Positions 8,941-17,977 of a stretch of DNA of 64,000 bases are shown here, piece by piece. The stretch lies in assembly GCA_041398825.1 (NCBI GenBank), contig JAWKTX010000003.1, positions 434,001 to 498,000 of the forward strand, written 5' to 3'. Source of the DNA: Planctomycetaceae bacterium (GTDB lineage Bacteria; Planctomycetota; Planctomycetia; Planctomycetales; Planctomycetaceae). Made by a program: the position numbers and the translations under genes. Under the pieces are notes generated by a model, which worked only from the letters and a program-made list of their open reading frames with translations, ran no database searches and had not been told where the DNA came from. Each line of letters opens with the position of its first letter. The first letter of the stretch is position 1.

Positions 8941-10179
8941 CTACTGAAGTTGGAAACATCCGAAATGCATTTGCTGCATCTTCTTTATCAGCGATTTGGC
9001 CTTGTCGCGATAACGTGGAGACAATTCAGCTGCTTTTATGGCGTATTGCTGCGCCTTGGTTGATTTCTGGATGTCTTCGTAGAATTGAGCCAGCAGGAAG
9101 TAGGTGTCGGCTTGAGGGCTAAGTGCAAGCAGCTTAAGCCATTCATCCTCCGCCTGCCGGATTCGACCGAGTTTGCGATAGCAGTAGGCCGTGCCTCGCA
9201 TCGCCGAGTAGATTCCTTCTGGTCTTCGAGTTGCTTCAGGCAGGGCATTCCACAATACCTGGCAATTGAGATACCGCGCCAGTGCTGTTTCCCACTGCTT
9301 CTGGTTTTCTGCGATGATCGCCAACAATTCACAGATCTCGACATGAGTCTCTGAGTGACCTGTTGCCAACAGAATTGCCGAAGCGTTTTCAACCTGCCCC
9401 AGCATTGCAAGATGACGCGCACGTTCGAGGTGGTCATCGATTGATGCGGTGCTTTGCAATGCCGTCTCAACACGGCGGTTGAGAAAATCGACTGACTCGT
9501 TCAGTTCCGGCAGTAGTTCTCGGATGGGTTCGCCGTCGTAATCAAATTCGACGTCCAGCGCCAATAGTCGGTCCAGAATGTGTTTCGCTTCTCCAACACG
9601 CGACTGTTCGTGTAATTCCACCACTCGTTCCGCGTTGTAGCGACAATGAGCGTTCACGTAGACCATCGGAATCAGACCAAATGCCATCACGGCGGTCAGC
9701 ACCTGTCCAGTCCATCCCATTGTGTCACGTGATGTTGGAATAAGATTCGATCGGAGTGCGGTGGCCTGTACGGCAAGCGTTGTTCCTGAAGCGATCATCA
9801 AAGCGACGAAACTGCGCAACAGCGTTCCGTGAGGATGAATTCCGGCTGAAAAGGCAGCAGTATCTGTTGAATTGATAAAAAGCAACCACACAACAAAGCT
9901 CAGGGTCAGCCCAATCGTCATCGAGGGCAGACGTCCCAGCATGCGAAACAGGAACTCCGAGATCAGCCATGCCAGGGGCAACGCGCTGAGGAATGAAACG
10001 GCAGCGATATCTCGCCAGACAAATGGCAGAACGGCTTTCTGCATTTCCAGATCGATCCGGCCACTTTCACCGGCGAACGAAGAGACTGCTGTCAGAATCA
10101 ACGCTGTGATGACGCCAGCCACCATTGATGGGGGATACGCAACTGAAGAAGTTGAGGTTGATTTGTCGTGAGGATTCAT
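8941..10179 (-). CDS. Membrane protein with C-terminal TPR repeats
   Basis: A 412-residue protein with about five hydrophobic segments in the first ~175 residues, then a soluble helical half (about 200-405) with TPR-like repeats. The last repeats (AEDEWLKLLALSPQADTYF, then AQQYAIKAAELSPRY) are the clearest. I do not recognise the family as a whole. The layout suggests a membrane-anchored scaffold. It is followed downstream by the sulfatase on the same strand, but 440 bases away, so an operon is doubtful. Confidence 0.7.
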   Translation of the reverse strand: MNPHDKSTSTSSVAYPPSMVAGVITALILTAVSSFAGESGRIDLEMQKAVLPFVWRDIAAVSFLSALPLAWLISEFLFRMLGRLPSMTIGLTLSFVVWLLFINSTDTAAFSAGIHPHGTLLRSFVALMIASGTTLAVQATALRSNLIPTSRDTMGWTGQVLTAVMAFGLIPMVYVNAHCRYNAERVVELHEQSRVGEAKHILDRLLALDVEFDYDGEPIRELLPELNESVDFLNRRVETALQSTASIDDHLERARHLAMLGQVENASAILLATGHSETHVEICELLAIIAENQKQWETALARYLNCQVLWNALPEATRRPEGIYSAMRGTAYCYRKLGRIRQAEDEWLKLLALSPQADTYFLLAQFYEDIQKSTKAQQYAIKAAELSPRYRDKAKSLIKKMQQMHFGCFQLQ

Positions 10180-10272
10180 ACCGGTTGTATCTGCACCCTG
10201 ATACTCAAATCATTCATGGGGCGATGTCGAATCCGGATATCTGGTGATCGAAGATTCGATGGCCGACGCCAA

Positions 10273-11283
10273 CTATGTCGAAACCTGCTGAACTGGTCGA
10301 CCGACTCCACCGGTAACTCGGCGAGATTTCCAGATGAAGCCATCATAACCGTAATGTAGAAAGGCAATGATGACATTAATCGTCAACCAGGTTTCCAGAA
10401 ATTGATGTTCGAGCACCCATGAACAGCTTCCGAGCACAACGACAAAGACAAGCATCGCCACGATCCATCGAGACGCCAGCCAGGCGAGCAGTGGTACGTC
10501 ATCGCCAGTGGTCGCTCTTTTCTGTATATGCCAGCCAATGACAGACATGTATTCGCTCGCATGAAACCACGCCGATGCGGTCGCTAGTATGAGTGTGAGT
10601 GCGCCACGATGTGTGTGAACGGACCACAGAAGGCTCGAATAAATCCCCAGGACGCTGATCAGGTAGAGTCTTCGCCCAAGGGAATTGTGATTCGACGTTC
10701 GAAACTCGCTCATCAGTAGGTACGCTGGCATCAACATGACCCACCAGTCCAGTTGCATTGTCACCTCTTCAATGGCGATATCCGCAAAGGTAGAAGTGGC
10801 GACACGTAGAGTCACGTAAAGAAGAAAGCCTCGCAGGAACCATTTTTGCATTTGTAATGCGAGAGTCGACGCCGGGAAGTTGCGATTCACGCGTGTGTAG
10901 ATGCGGTAAATGCCGTGATGCTGTGATGCGAAGTGCCAGGCGTTCCAGACATAGTCAACAGCCAGCAGGCACGTCAGAGTTCCCGTCAGGACTCGGACTC
11001 CAGCGCAGACACCCACCACCAGAACAGCAATCCAGAGGAAGGCTCTGGACTGCTGTCGGTAGTACCTGTGATCCAGCAACACCAGAACCATCGTGATCCA
11101 GCGGTGCGGCGTTGTGATGAAATAGATCTGCCAGAATTCAACAGCCTGTCGCCCCTCAAAACCATGTTCGTGCTGCAGCAACAACAGGAGGGGCCAGAAC
11201 AGATTTGCAATGAACACTGAATCGACCCACGGGCCGATGATCCATCCATGCGGGCGGCTGGGTATATGCGGTGCGGAGGTCAT
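10273..11283 (-). CDS. Multi-pass integral membrane protein, unknown function
   Basis: A 336-residue protein with about eight hydrophobic helices and no signal peptide. Histidines and aromatic residues sit near membrane segments (for example FASQHHGIYRIYTR and TTPHRWITMVL), which resembles metal- or quinone-handling membrane enzymes, but I cannot assign a family. GGAG about seven bases before the ATG supports the start. It lies 90 bases upstream of the TPR membrane protein on the same strand, so the two may be co-transcribed. Confidence 0.7.
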   Translation of the reverse strand: MTSAPHIPSRPHGWIIGPWVDSVFIANLFWPLLLLLQHEHGFEGRQAVEFWQIYFITTPHRWITMVLVLLDHRYYRQQSRAFLWIAVLVVGVCAGVRVLTGTLTCLLAVDYVWNAWHFASQHHGIYRIYTRVNRNFPASTLALQMQKWFLRGFLLYVTLRVATSTFADIAIEEVTMQLDWWVMLMPAYLLMSEFRTSNHNSLGRRLYLISVLGIYSSLLWSVHTHRGALTLILATASAWFHASEYMSVIGWHIQKRATTGDDVPLLAWLASRWIVAMLVFVVVLGSCSWVLEHQFLETWLTINVIIAFLHYGYDGFIWKSRRVTGGVGRPVQQVST

Positions 11284-11390
11284 GAGCCAACTCCATTCCT
11301 CCGTTTTGCCACATCACGAATATTCGCGAGTGCCTGCGATGGTTGTTTGATTTCCACTGAAGGATGCCCGAGTGCAGAATCTGAACCTGT

Positions 11391-11489
11391 CTGTCCGTTG
11401 AAAAATCGGGACAGGCACACGCAGCATGGCTGTAAACCGTCGTGTCTTGGTGTCTCCTGCTTGAGCCAGTCCCGTTTTTCAACAGGCGG
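11391..11489 (-). mobile_element. MITE-like hairpin element, copy A
   Basis: One of five ~97-bp copies. The left end reads CTGTCCGTTGAAAAA and the right end CCCGTTTTTCAACAGGCGG, an imperfect terminal inverted repeat. Flanking tetramers are CTGT (11387-11390) and CTAT (11490-11493), so the target duplication is imperfect here. CTA of the right tetramer is the TAG stop codon, read on the minus strand, of the adjacent lipoprotein gene. Confidence 0.8.
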
Positions 11490-12002
11490 CTATGCGCCGA
11501 ATTGAGGTTTGCCGGAGGCCTGGGGGCTAAGCTCAATTTTTAGTTCATTCATTTCCACTGGTTCAATTGTGACAGTTGCGGGCGATTTTACGGGGTCGGC
11601 ATAGATGATCGGGATCTGCAGTTTCGCCGAAACAGTTTCGACGGGTTTAACACCGTTACCGGCACCAGGGTTGTCCGTATCTCCTGTGTAGACCGGCTCC
11701 TCGACCATCGTCTGCATGATCATGACGCGAAACGTCCCGGCCATCGCACCGTCGCCGTCGACGTAAGTCGTCATCTGGAAGGTGCCATCTGGATTGATCA
11801 CGCCACCGGCATTTTTTCCGCTTTGCGACGTCAGGGGTACGAAGGATATGGATCCCCCGCCAGCCATCGGCTGACCGTTGAACAGGACAACGCCCTTTAC
11901 GGGGTAAACCGCTACATTGTCATCGGAGCCACAGCCGGTCGCGAAGAATGTTAACAGCAGTAGAGACATCGATTTCCGAAAGCCAAACCCGGGTTTACTC
12001 AT
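11490..12002 (-). CDS. Small lipoprotein paired with DUF1559 protein
   Basis: A 170-residue lipoprotein with signal sequence and lipobox FATGC (Cys at about residue 24). The mature part is a beta-rich domain (PVKGVVLFNGQP, then GGGSISFVPL) resembling the transthyretin-like or carboxypeptidase-regulatory-like lipoproteins that commonly follow DUF1559 genes in planctomycetes. It lies downstream of the DUF1559 gene on the same strand, separated by a hairpin. The stop codon directly borders repeat element copy A. Function is unknown; an envelope location is inferred from the lipobox. Confidence 0.85.
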   Translation of the reverse strand: MSKPGFGFRKSMSLLLLTFFATGCGSDDNVAVYPVKGVVLFNGQPMAGGGSISFVPLTSQSGKNAGGVINPDGTFQMTTYVDGDGAMAGTFRVMIMQTMVEEPVYTGDTDNPGAGNGVKPVETVSAKLQIPIIYADPVKSPATVTIEPVEMNELKIELSPQASGKPQFGA

Positions 12003-12079
12003 TGTTCGGTGTCCGCAAAGTGGTCAGCCATTTGAAACTTGTGAGGAAGCAGTCTGGTCAACTTCCGTGAGGCTGAAAC

Positions 12080-12106
12080 ACGGGGCGAGCATCGTTCTCA
12101 CCCCGT
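12080..12106 (-). terminator. Intercistronic hairpin between DUF1559 and lipoprotein genes
   Basis: ACGGGGCGAG (12080-12089) pairs with CTCACCCCGT (12097-12106) around a seven-base loop, with one mismatch. It follows the DUF1559 stop by about 30 bases but has only a short T run (GTTTC), so partial termination or mRNA end protection fits better than full termination. Confidence 0.55.
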
Positions 12107-12136
12107 AAGTGTCGCCGAATAAGAACGCCATCGATG

Positions 12137-13135
12137 CTATAGTTCGCCAATCACTTCGCCAGCACCGCGTGTTCCGATCGATTGCCAAAGAAGCAGATCG
12201 ATGTTCTCGGAGAAGAATCGGACCGATCCATCCACAAGTGCTCCCTGAACTCCACCGACGTGGTAGCTTCGAGCAGCTGAGTACATTTCTGTGTAGGGAG
12301 ATCCGATCTGCACACATGGCATGCCTTCTGCCGGATAGCTTCGGCACCCCCAGATCCCATCAGGCGTTGTCGAATTGGGGCCGGTCTTCGTGCTGAAGAT
12401 ATTTGCTCCCATAACTCCGTACGGCCATGTTCCGCGCGTGTCCTGAGAAGAAGGGCCAGTGGAACTAGGCAATCGAAACTTCAGCTCACTGATCGCAATG
12501 GTGTTTGAGGTTCCGTCGGTAATGTCCCGCATACTGAATTTGGAGTTGTTTCCAAACATGCCACCCTCAGCCACAGTGCGTGTGTGGATTCGACCGTAAC
12601 CGGCCTTGCCGTAACAGGCGGCGTAATTGCCGCGAGCCAGGTGTTCCATCGCCGTTCCGTTTGCGAATTGCTCATCGTTGCTCGGATGAGATGGGCAAGA
12701 CATTGCCGGGAAGGATTTCGCTCCAACAGTCACATCCTGTACTGTGTAGGCACCGTTTCCGAACCAGTCGACGACTTCGGGTCGTTCGGCAACGATTCTC
12801 GAAAATGCTGCATACTGTGCCGACTGTTCGAGCTGGGGCAGAATGAAACAGATCCACGGCCCCCCGATACCCGGATTGCCACTACCGTTCCGCCCGTTCG
12901 GATCGTCACCCAGAGGATTCACTGTGCCCGGAGGGAACACACTGAAGGTGTCGTGATAATTGTGCAGCGCGAGTGCAAGTTGCTTGAGGTTGTTTTTGCA
13001 CTGAGTTCTTCTAGCCGCTTCGCGGGCCTGTTGTACAGCAGGAAGAAGAAGTGCAATCAGGATTGCAATAATGGCAATGACAACGAGCAGCTCTATCAGT
13101 GTAAAGCCAGGGCGTCTCCGAGAATCAAGTCGCAT
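12137..13135 (-). CDS. DUF1559 pilin-like protein
   Basis: A ~332-residue DUF1559 protein, abundant in planctomycetes and thought to be exported by a type II/IV-pilin-like route. The N-terminus has the prepilin cleavage motif and hydrophobic helix (PGFTLIELLVVIAIIAIL) followed by LLPAVQQAREAARRTQCKNN. The C-terminus has the H-x9-DG motif (YHVGGVQGALVDGS). GGAGG lies ten bases before the ATG at 13135; a GTG two codons earlier is also possible. It is transcribed with the following lipoprotein. The partner set at 55.6-57.2 kb has the same order. Confidence 0.93.
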   Translation of the reverse strand: MRLDSRRRPGFTLIELLVVIAIIAILIALLLPAVQQAREAARRTQCKNNLKQLALALHNYHDTFSVFPPGTVNPLGDDPNGRNGSGNPGIGGPWICFILPQLEQSAQYAAFSRIVAERPEVVDWFGNGAYTVQDVTVGAKSFPAMSCPSHPSNDEQFANGTAMEHLARGNYAACYGKAGYGRIHTRTVAEGGMFGNNSKFSMRDITDGTSNTIAISELKFRLPSSTGPSSQDTRGTWPYGVMGANIFSTKTGPNSTTPDGIWGCRSYPAEGMPCVQIGSPYTEMYSAARSYHVGGVQGALVDGSVRFFSENIDLLLWQSIGTRGAGEVIGEL

Positions 13136-13141
13136 ATGCAC

Positions 13142-13794
13142 TCTACCTCCATACCTTCAGGTTCAGCAGAAGAATTCATCACTCCAGCACACCTTCGAAT
13201 CCTATTGGCGATTATTAACTTTCAGTGAGGAACACGTGAATGTTTCTGTAGGGTCAACACTGAGACGGTATGATTTGCTGCCGTCCCGTCTGTCAGCGTT
13301 GGCTGAGGGAACTGGACGCCATTTCATCCTGAATGAAAGCACGAACACATACTGATGAGTGCAATCTCGGTCGGGCTCCTGTCAGGGGATGCGATATGAA
13401 CGCTGGAAACGCAGCCCTGAGCGACCCGGTGAATCCTTCACCTGGCTTGCTTCACGTGGACAACTTTTTCGGATTCGTCATCGCACGTTCTTTCGCAGTT
13501 GGTTCTGCTGCCTGTGTGACTCCTGATGACAGGCCTTCGAACTTTGGGTTTGTGATTCGGAGAGGGTTGGTTGTGAACGGCTGATGCCATCACGTCTCCT
13601 TCAATGACTGAAGCACTCTTGCAGGTTCAAATCGTGTGAATGAAAGTATCAACGTGATCACAAAGAACACACGAATGAAATGTCAGTTCGTCACCCGGAA
13701 AGTTAATTCGATCTGGGAAACGCTGATCGCCAACACGGCCTCCCGAGATCAGCCCGGCCGCATCGGCTTCCCAGTCATCGCAGGAGATCGCGGC
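13142..13794. other. Long divergent intergenic region
   Basis: About 650 bases between the divergent DUF1559 and CRTAC1 genes. It must contain both promoters, but no strong -35/-10 pair stood out to me. An open frame at 13333-13584 has no recognisable product. No repeats seen. Confidence 0.4.
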
Positions 13795-15513
13795 GTGAGA
13801 CTGAGAGCAGTCGTAATCGCGGCCGTGATTGCGTTTCCTCAACTTTCAGCAATCTCAGCACAGGTGTCGTTGACTGATGAATTCAAATTGAAGGATGTTG
13901 CGCAGTCGGCAAGTCTGAGCTTTCAGCACAATTCGCCGTTCACTCCCGAACGTCATTTGCATCTGACGATGGGCTCCGGAGTTGCCTGGATTGACCTTGA
14001 TCAGGATTCCTGGCCGGATGTCTGCTTCGGTCAGGGAACGCCATGGAATGGCGACCCGGAAGAGTCCTCCAAACTGGAATTACGCGATCAGGTTTTTCGA
14101 AACCGAAACGGCTCTTTCACTGATGTGACTGCTGAATGCGGGATTCTCAACACCCAATATTCCATGGGATTCGCCGTCGGCGATTTTGACAACGACGGGT
14201 TCTCGGATCTTTCGATTTCATGTTTCGGAAGACCTCGATTGTACCGAAATAACGGCGATGGGACTTTCGAAGATTCTTCCAGGCAGTTGTCCGGTGACCC
14301 ATGGACTGTTTCGGCCAGCTGCACCTGGACCGACGCTGATCTCGATGGGCTGCTGGATTTGTACATCACGAACTACTTAGGGATCGACAGCCAGAGTTAC
14401 GCCGTTTGTTCACAAACGTATCGTGGCAATTCAATTGAAATTCCGTGTCCTCCGCGCAGGTACGAATGGCCTGTCGATACGCTTTACAGAAATGTCGGTG
14501 ACGGGTGTTTTGTTGACGTGTCGAAGGAAGCCAGGCTCACCCACTCCTCTCCGTCTGCCGGGCTGGGCGTGATCACGAATGATTTCAATGATGATCATGC
14601 GCCGGACCTGTACGTTGCCAACGATACGACAGCGAATTTTCTGCTGATCAATGTCGGCCCGGGGCAGTTCACTGATCAGGCAACAGCAGGAGGAGTCGCC
14701 TATAATCGGACGGGAGAAGCGGAGGCTGGAATGGGAGTTACCAGCGGTGATGTGGATGGGGACGGTCGACTGGATATATTTGTTGCGAACTACTACGGTG
14801 AATCCAATACTCTTTATCGTAACGAAGGTCACGGACTGTTCCTGGACGTGACATCCGAATTCGGGCTCGCTGCACCAAGTCGAACCAGGCTTGCGTTCGG
14901 AACATTACTTTGCGACTTCAACAACGACTCCTGGCTGGATCTGTTCATCGCGAACGGTCATCTCACCGACCGTCTGGCCGAGGCGGGAATGCAAATTCCG
15001 TTTCGACAGAAATGCCAGTTGCTGCTTAACGATTCCGGTCGATTCTTCAAAGAAGTCTCGGCGACGTCGGGCACTTACTTCAGTCGCGAAGTGCTCGGCC
15101 GTGGTTGTGCCGTGGCCGACTTCGATCTTGACGGAGATCCTGATGTGGCCGTTCAGCATCTGAACGATCCGGCCGCTCTGCTTCAGAATGACGGCGGCCA
15201 CCAGAATCATTCGGTAACCATCAAACTGATCGGCAAGAATCGAAATCGAGACGCGATCGGCTCAACAGTTGAAATTCAAACGGCCGGGCGGTCCATCATG
15301 CGTCAGCGTGATGGCAGTTCCAGCTATCTGTCGTGCAACGATGGATGGTTAGTAATTGGTGTAGGGCAAACAGAGCAGGCGATGTCCGTTCGATTGAAGT
15401 GGGCGGACGGGATCACGAAGACGAATTCCGACATTCAGCACGGGCGTCGAATTTGTATCGTTGAGGGAAATAAAGAAGCGGGCGAAAATCGCGTGCTGGA
15501 GATTCCGAAATGA
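13795..15513 (+). CDS. CRTAC1-type FG-GAP/ASPIC-UnbV secreted protein
   Basis: An exported beta-propeller protein of the CRTAC1 family. I start it at GTG 13795 (573 residues) because AGGAGA lies eight bases upstream and the next 23 residues form a clean signal peptide ending AISAQ; the frame stays open to 13636 but that extension is not signal-like. FG-GAP repeats carry Asp-rich calcium loops (DLDQDSWPD, DFDNDGFSD, DVDGDGRLD, DFNNDSWLD, DFDLDGDPD). The C-terminal ~80 residues are the ASPIC/UnbV domain (NRDAIGSTVEIQ, then VRLKWADG). It overlaps the next gene by four bases. A similar pair lies at 57.2-60.3 kb. Confidence 0.9.
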   Translation: MRLRAVVIAAVIAFPQLSAISAQVSLTDEFKLKDVAQSASLSFQHNSPFTPERHLHLTMGSGVAWIDLDQDSWPDVCFGQGTPWNGDPEESSKLELRDQVFRNRNGSFTDVTAECGILNTQYSMGFAVGDFDNDGFSDLSISCFGRPRLYRNNGDGTFEDSSRQLSGDPWTVSASCTWTDADLDGLLDLYITNYLGIDSQSYAVCSQTYRGNSIEIPCPPRRYEWPVDTLYRNVGDGCFVDVSKEARLTHSSPSAGLGVITNDFNDDHAPDLYVANDTTANFLLINVGPGQFTDQATAGGVAYNRTGEAEAGMGVTSGDVDGDGRLDIFVANYYGESNTLYRNEGHGLFLDVTSEFGLAAPSRTRLAFGTLLCDFNNDSWLDLFIANGHLTDRLAEAGMQIPFRQKCQLLLNDSGRFFKEVSATSGTYFSREVLGRGCAVADFDLDGDPDVAVQHLNDPAALLQNDGGHQNHSVTIKLIGKNRNRDAIGSTVEIQTAGRSIMRQRDGSSSYLSCNDGWLVIGVGQTEQAMSVRLKWADGITKTNSDIQHGRRICIVEGNKEAGENRVLEIPK

Positions 15514-16283
15514 CCGGCAAGGATTCCGCTCACGGCAGGAAAATACCTGTTCTTGTCATGGCAGTATTCAGCCTGATCGTCGTCTGCGCCTGGCGAGTGC
15601 TTCAGAACTCAGAGAACGATGATCCAGGTAATTTGTCGTCTGCTTTTCCGGGGCAAAGTGAGTTCACCGACTTGTCGACAGCTCGGCGTGCTGCCCAACG
15701 TGGGGACTACGAAGCGGCGCTTCAGGAAGTTGATCATATCATTGAGTCTCAGCCGGATAGTGTGCCTGCGAATCTGCTGAAATCCGAATTGCTGTTCCGG
15801 CTCTATCGAGCGGACGAAATGCGACCCGTACTTGGGAACATACTTCGGCAGGCTCCGGATCACTTTGAGGCTCACGCCAACCTGGCATTTGCGCTGCGGT
15901 TTTCGGGTGAACTTGACGAAGCTGAAAAACATGTTGACTGGTGCCTGTCACGCCGTCCCGATTTTTTGCCCGTTGCGAGAATCAAAGCAGAGATCTATCG
16001 AGATCGCGGTGATGCTGATCGCGCACTGCTGGAGGTTCATCACATCCTGAAGATGCACCCCAACGATGTGGACACGCGAATTCTGGAAGCCGAACTAATG
16101 ATGTACCAGCGCGAATTTGAAGCCGCTTATCAATCACTGAAGCCCTATTCCGGATCTTCGCAGCATAACCATCGCCTGATGGCGCTAATGGCTCAGCTTT
16201 GCCAGCTGATCGGCAAAGACGCCGAGGCTGCTGAATACCGCGACCGATTGAATGATCTGAAGATCGCCCCCCCAACTCATTGA
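15510..16283 (+). CDS. Membrane-anchored TPR protein
   Basis: A 257-residue protein with one N-terminal membrane segment (about residues 13-30, VLVMAVFSLIVVCAWRVL) and tandem TPR units from about residue 50 onward (GDYEAALQEVDHIIESQPDS and similar). The ATGA overlap with the CRTAC1 gene means translational coupling, so the two products probably act together in the envelope. A CTCGCA/TGCGAG hairpin at 16303-16318 follows the stop. No enzymatic motif is visible. Confidence 0.85.
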   Translation: MTGKDSAHGRKIPVLVMAVFSLIVVCAWRVLQNSENDDPGNLSSAFPGQSEFTDLSTARRAAQRGDYEAALQEVDHIIESQPDSVPANLLKSELLFRLYRADEMRPVLGNILRQAPDHFEAHANLAFALRFSGELDEAEKHVDWCLSRRPDFLPVARIKAEIYRDRGDADRALLEVHHILKMHPNDVDTRILEAELMMYQREFEAAYQSLKPYSGSSQHNHRLMALMAQLCQLIGKDAEAAEYRDRLNDLKIAPPTH

Positions 16284-16581
16284 CAAAGTGACCCTGCGCA
16301 TTCTCGCATGAGTGCGAGTTTCACAATGTGCAGTGGTGTGCGATTTCCTGGAGCATTGATTCGCTACGCTGCGAATATTTTCTTGTCGAAACTCGCGACA
16401 CAAGTGGTTTCGATGATCGAATCCGGAGTCGCCCCAAAGACATCTGATTGAAGTGGACCCCGATATTCAGATCAGCGGTGAAGTTGGAACTGTTGACCTG
16501 AGTATGGAGGTTATTGTGGCATCCTCCGAGGAAGTTGCCTGCCCCCTTCCTCGTTTCTCTGCCTCCGCTTGTCTCTGCTAA

Positions 16582-16677
16582 CTGTCCGTTGAAAAACCGG
16601 GCCAGCCACGCCGGACGACTGGAAACCATCGTGTTCTTAATGTCTCCTGTTCGAGCCAGTCCCGTTTTTTCCAGGCT
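16582..16677 (-). mobile_element. MITE-like hairpin element, copy B
   Basis: The left end CTGTCCGTTGAAAAACC is preceded by CTAA (16578-16581), and the interior (CAGCCACGCCGGACGACTGG) is close to copy C. The right end (CCCGTTTTTTCCAGGCT) has decayed and no clear target duplication remains. It lies 34 bases beyond the stop codon of the HD gene. Confidence 0.78.
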
Positions 16678-16711
16678 TTTAATTTAACGCCTGTCACGCC
16701 CGACACTGGCT

Positions 16712-17203
16712 TCAGGCATCGACGATCGCTGCCATTCTTTCCCAGAGTTCATCACAAAGACCGGAGCGATAGGCTGCCTTCCTGAAGGCTTCGTGCTCGC
16801 GGCGATACATGGTCAAATAATGGGCTTGAGATTCCTCCAGCGATCCCAGAAGGTTGGCCAACCGGTCGGCTGCCTTGACGGTGAGTGCCAGAGAATTGGT
16901 TGTCATCGATAGCTTTTCATTCGTCCGAGCCTTTCGAACCGCTCGACTTTCACCAGGTTCATCCGTGAGCAGGGCAACACAATGAGCGATGTCTTCGCCG
17001 AATGCTTCCGCGATTTCGGCAACCGTGACTTCGCAGTCTTCGGCAACGTCGTGCAAATAGGCCACGATTTGAGCCTGATCTCCGAATGGGGCGAGAATCT
17101 CAGCAACGGCATCCAGATGGTACACATACGGATGTTCTCCATATTGTTGCCCGGCATGCGCTCGCATGGCAAAGTCACGGGCTCTCTGAATTTCGGCATT
17201 CAT
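16712..17203 (-). CDS. HD-domain phosphohydrolase (SpoT/MESH1-like)
   Basis: A 163-residue stand-alone HD hydrolase. The metal ligands are arranged as in (p)ppGpp hydrolases: His in YVYHLDAVA, His-Asp in YLHDVAED, and Asp in KAADRLANL. It lacks synthetase, TGS and ACT domains, so it resembles small alarmone hydrolases, but other phosphoester substrates are possible. I start at 17203 (MNAEIQRARDFA), matching the family's N-terminal helix; the frame stays open for 104 more codons, but those run antisense through the transposase remnant and are not family-like. Confidence 0.8.
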   Translation of the reverse strand: MNAEIQRARDFAMRAHAGQQYGEHPYVYHLDAVAEILAPFGDQAQIVAYLHDVAEDCEVTVAEIAEAFGEDIAHCVALLTDEPGESRAVRKARTNEKLSMTTNSLALTVKAADRLANLLGSLEESQAHYLTMYRREHEAFRKAAYRSGLCDELWERMAAIVDA

Positions 17204-17329
17204 GAACGAACTTTGACTGACAAACTGTTGACGGTGCTCCGAAAACCCACGAGTGAAACCATAGCTCTGTGGAGCTCCTTCGATTCTGCCGCAGAATATT
17301 TCAGGCAGGGACTCCGGGACAAGTGAGAC

Positions 17330-17785
17330 GTTTTTCGGGGCACAACACGAGTCCAGCGTGGCACTGTGCACAAGACATCGAACGTGCTCGACAAGATGCC
17401 AAAGCCTGTGCAGCCTCAGGCAAAGAGAATGCTGCATTCCATCTGGGATGCGCCAAAGAAGGACGAAGCTCTCAGAGCGTTTGATCTTTTCCTCAACACC
17501 TTCGAAGCCAGGCATTCGGCCGCGGTGGAGTGTCTTCGGGAAGATCGTGATGTGCTGCTAACCTAACCTAACTGACCGTTGAAGAACCGGGCCAGCCACG
17601 CAGGACGACTGGAAACCATCGTGTTTTACGGTCTCGTGCTCAAGCCAGTCCCGTTCTTTAACAGGCTGCTGAGCTGAGCTAAGCTAACGTTCTATGGCTC
17701 TCCAGCAGAGAACTGGTGCCACATTCGAACGACGAACCCAATCGAAAGTACCTTTTCCACAATTCGACTTCGTCATCGCAAGGCC
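17330..17785 (+). pseudogene. IS256-family transposase remnant, interrupted
   Basis: A decayed C-terminal part of an IS256-type (mutator-like) transposase. Left of an insertion the frame reads TTRVQRGTVHKTSNVLDKMP and QPQAKRMLHSIWDAP, ending DRDVLLT; right of it the frame resumes FYGSPAENWCHIRTTNPIES and then TFSTIRLRHRK. These match the conserved family segments. There is an in-frame TGA near 17325, and the gene's 5' half, 3' end and IS termini are not recognisable. Repeat element copy C separates the two parts. It cannot make a functional transposase. Confidence 0.85.
17563..17688 (+). mobile_element. MITE-like hairpin element, copy C, inserted in transposase
   Basis: The core is at 17572-17668 (CTGACCGTTGAAGAACC to CCCGTTCTTTAACAGGCTG). 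Left of it stand three CTAAC pentamers (17558-17572); right of it CTGAG, CTGAG, CTAAG and CTAAC (17669-17688). Removing 17563-17688 rejoins the transposase codons for Leu-Leu-Thr-Phe-Tyr exactly, leaving a single CTAAC. This is direct evidence that the element inserted into existing sequence. Confidence 0.88.
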
Positions 17786-17977
17786 AGAATGCCAGAATGA
17801 ACCCAACCCCCCGGAGCTTTTCGTTTCGGTCGTCCCGAAGCAGAACACTACCCAAACAAACAACGAGCTTATCCGTTTCTGGCTGAACGCTGGTCCGTTG
17901 TTTACGTTCCTGGGCGGCACAGAGTCATGCTGGAGCGTTGCAAATCGCCTGCATACTCGCGTGACATGGTCGGCGAT

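Noticed and set aside
13333..13584. An 83-codon frame upstream of the CRTAC1 gene.
   Set aside because: No recognisable sequence features; lies in a promoter region.
16712..17515. The long version of the HD protein (267 residues).
   Set aside because: The extra 104 residues run antisense through the IS256 remnant and are Cys/His-rich in a non-family way; the ATG at 17203 fits the family start.
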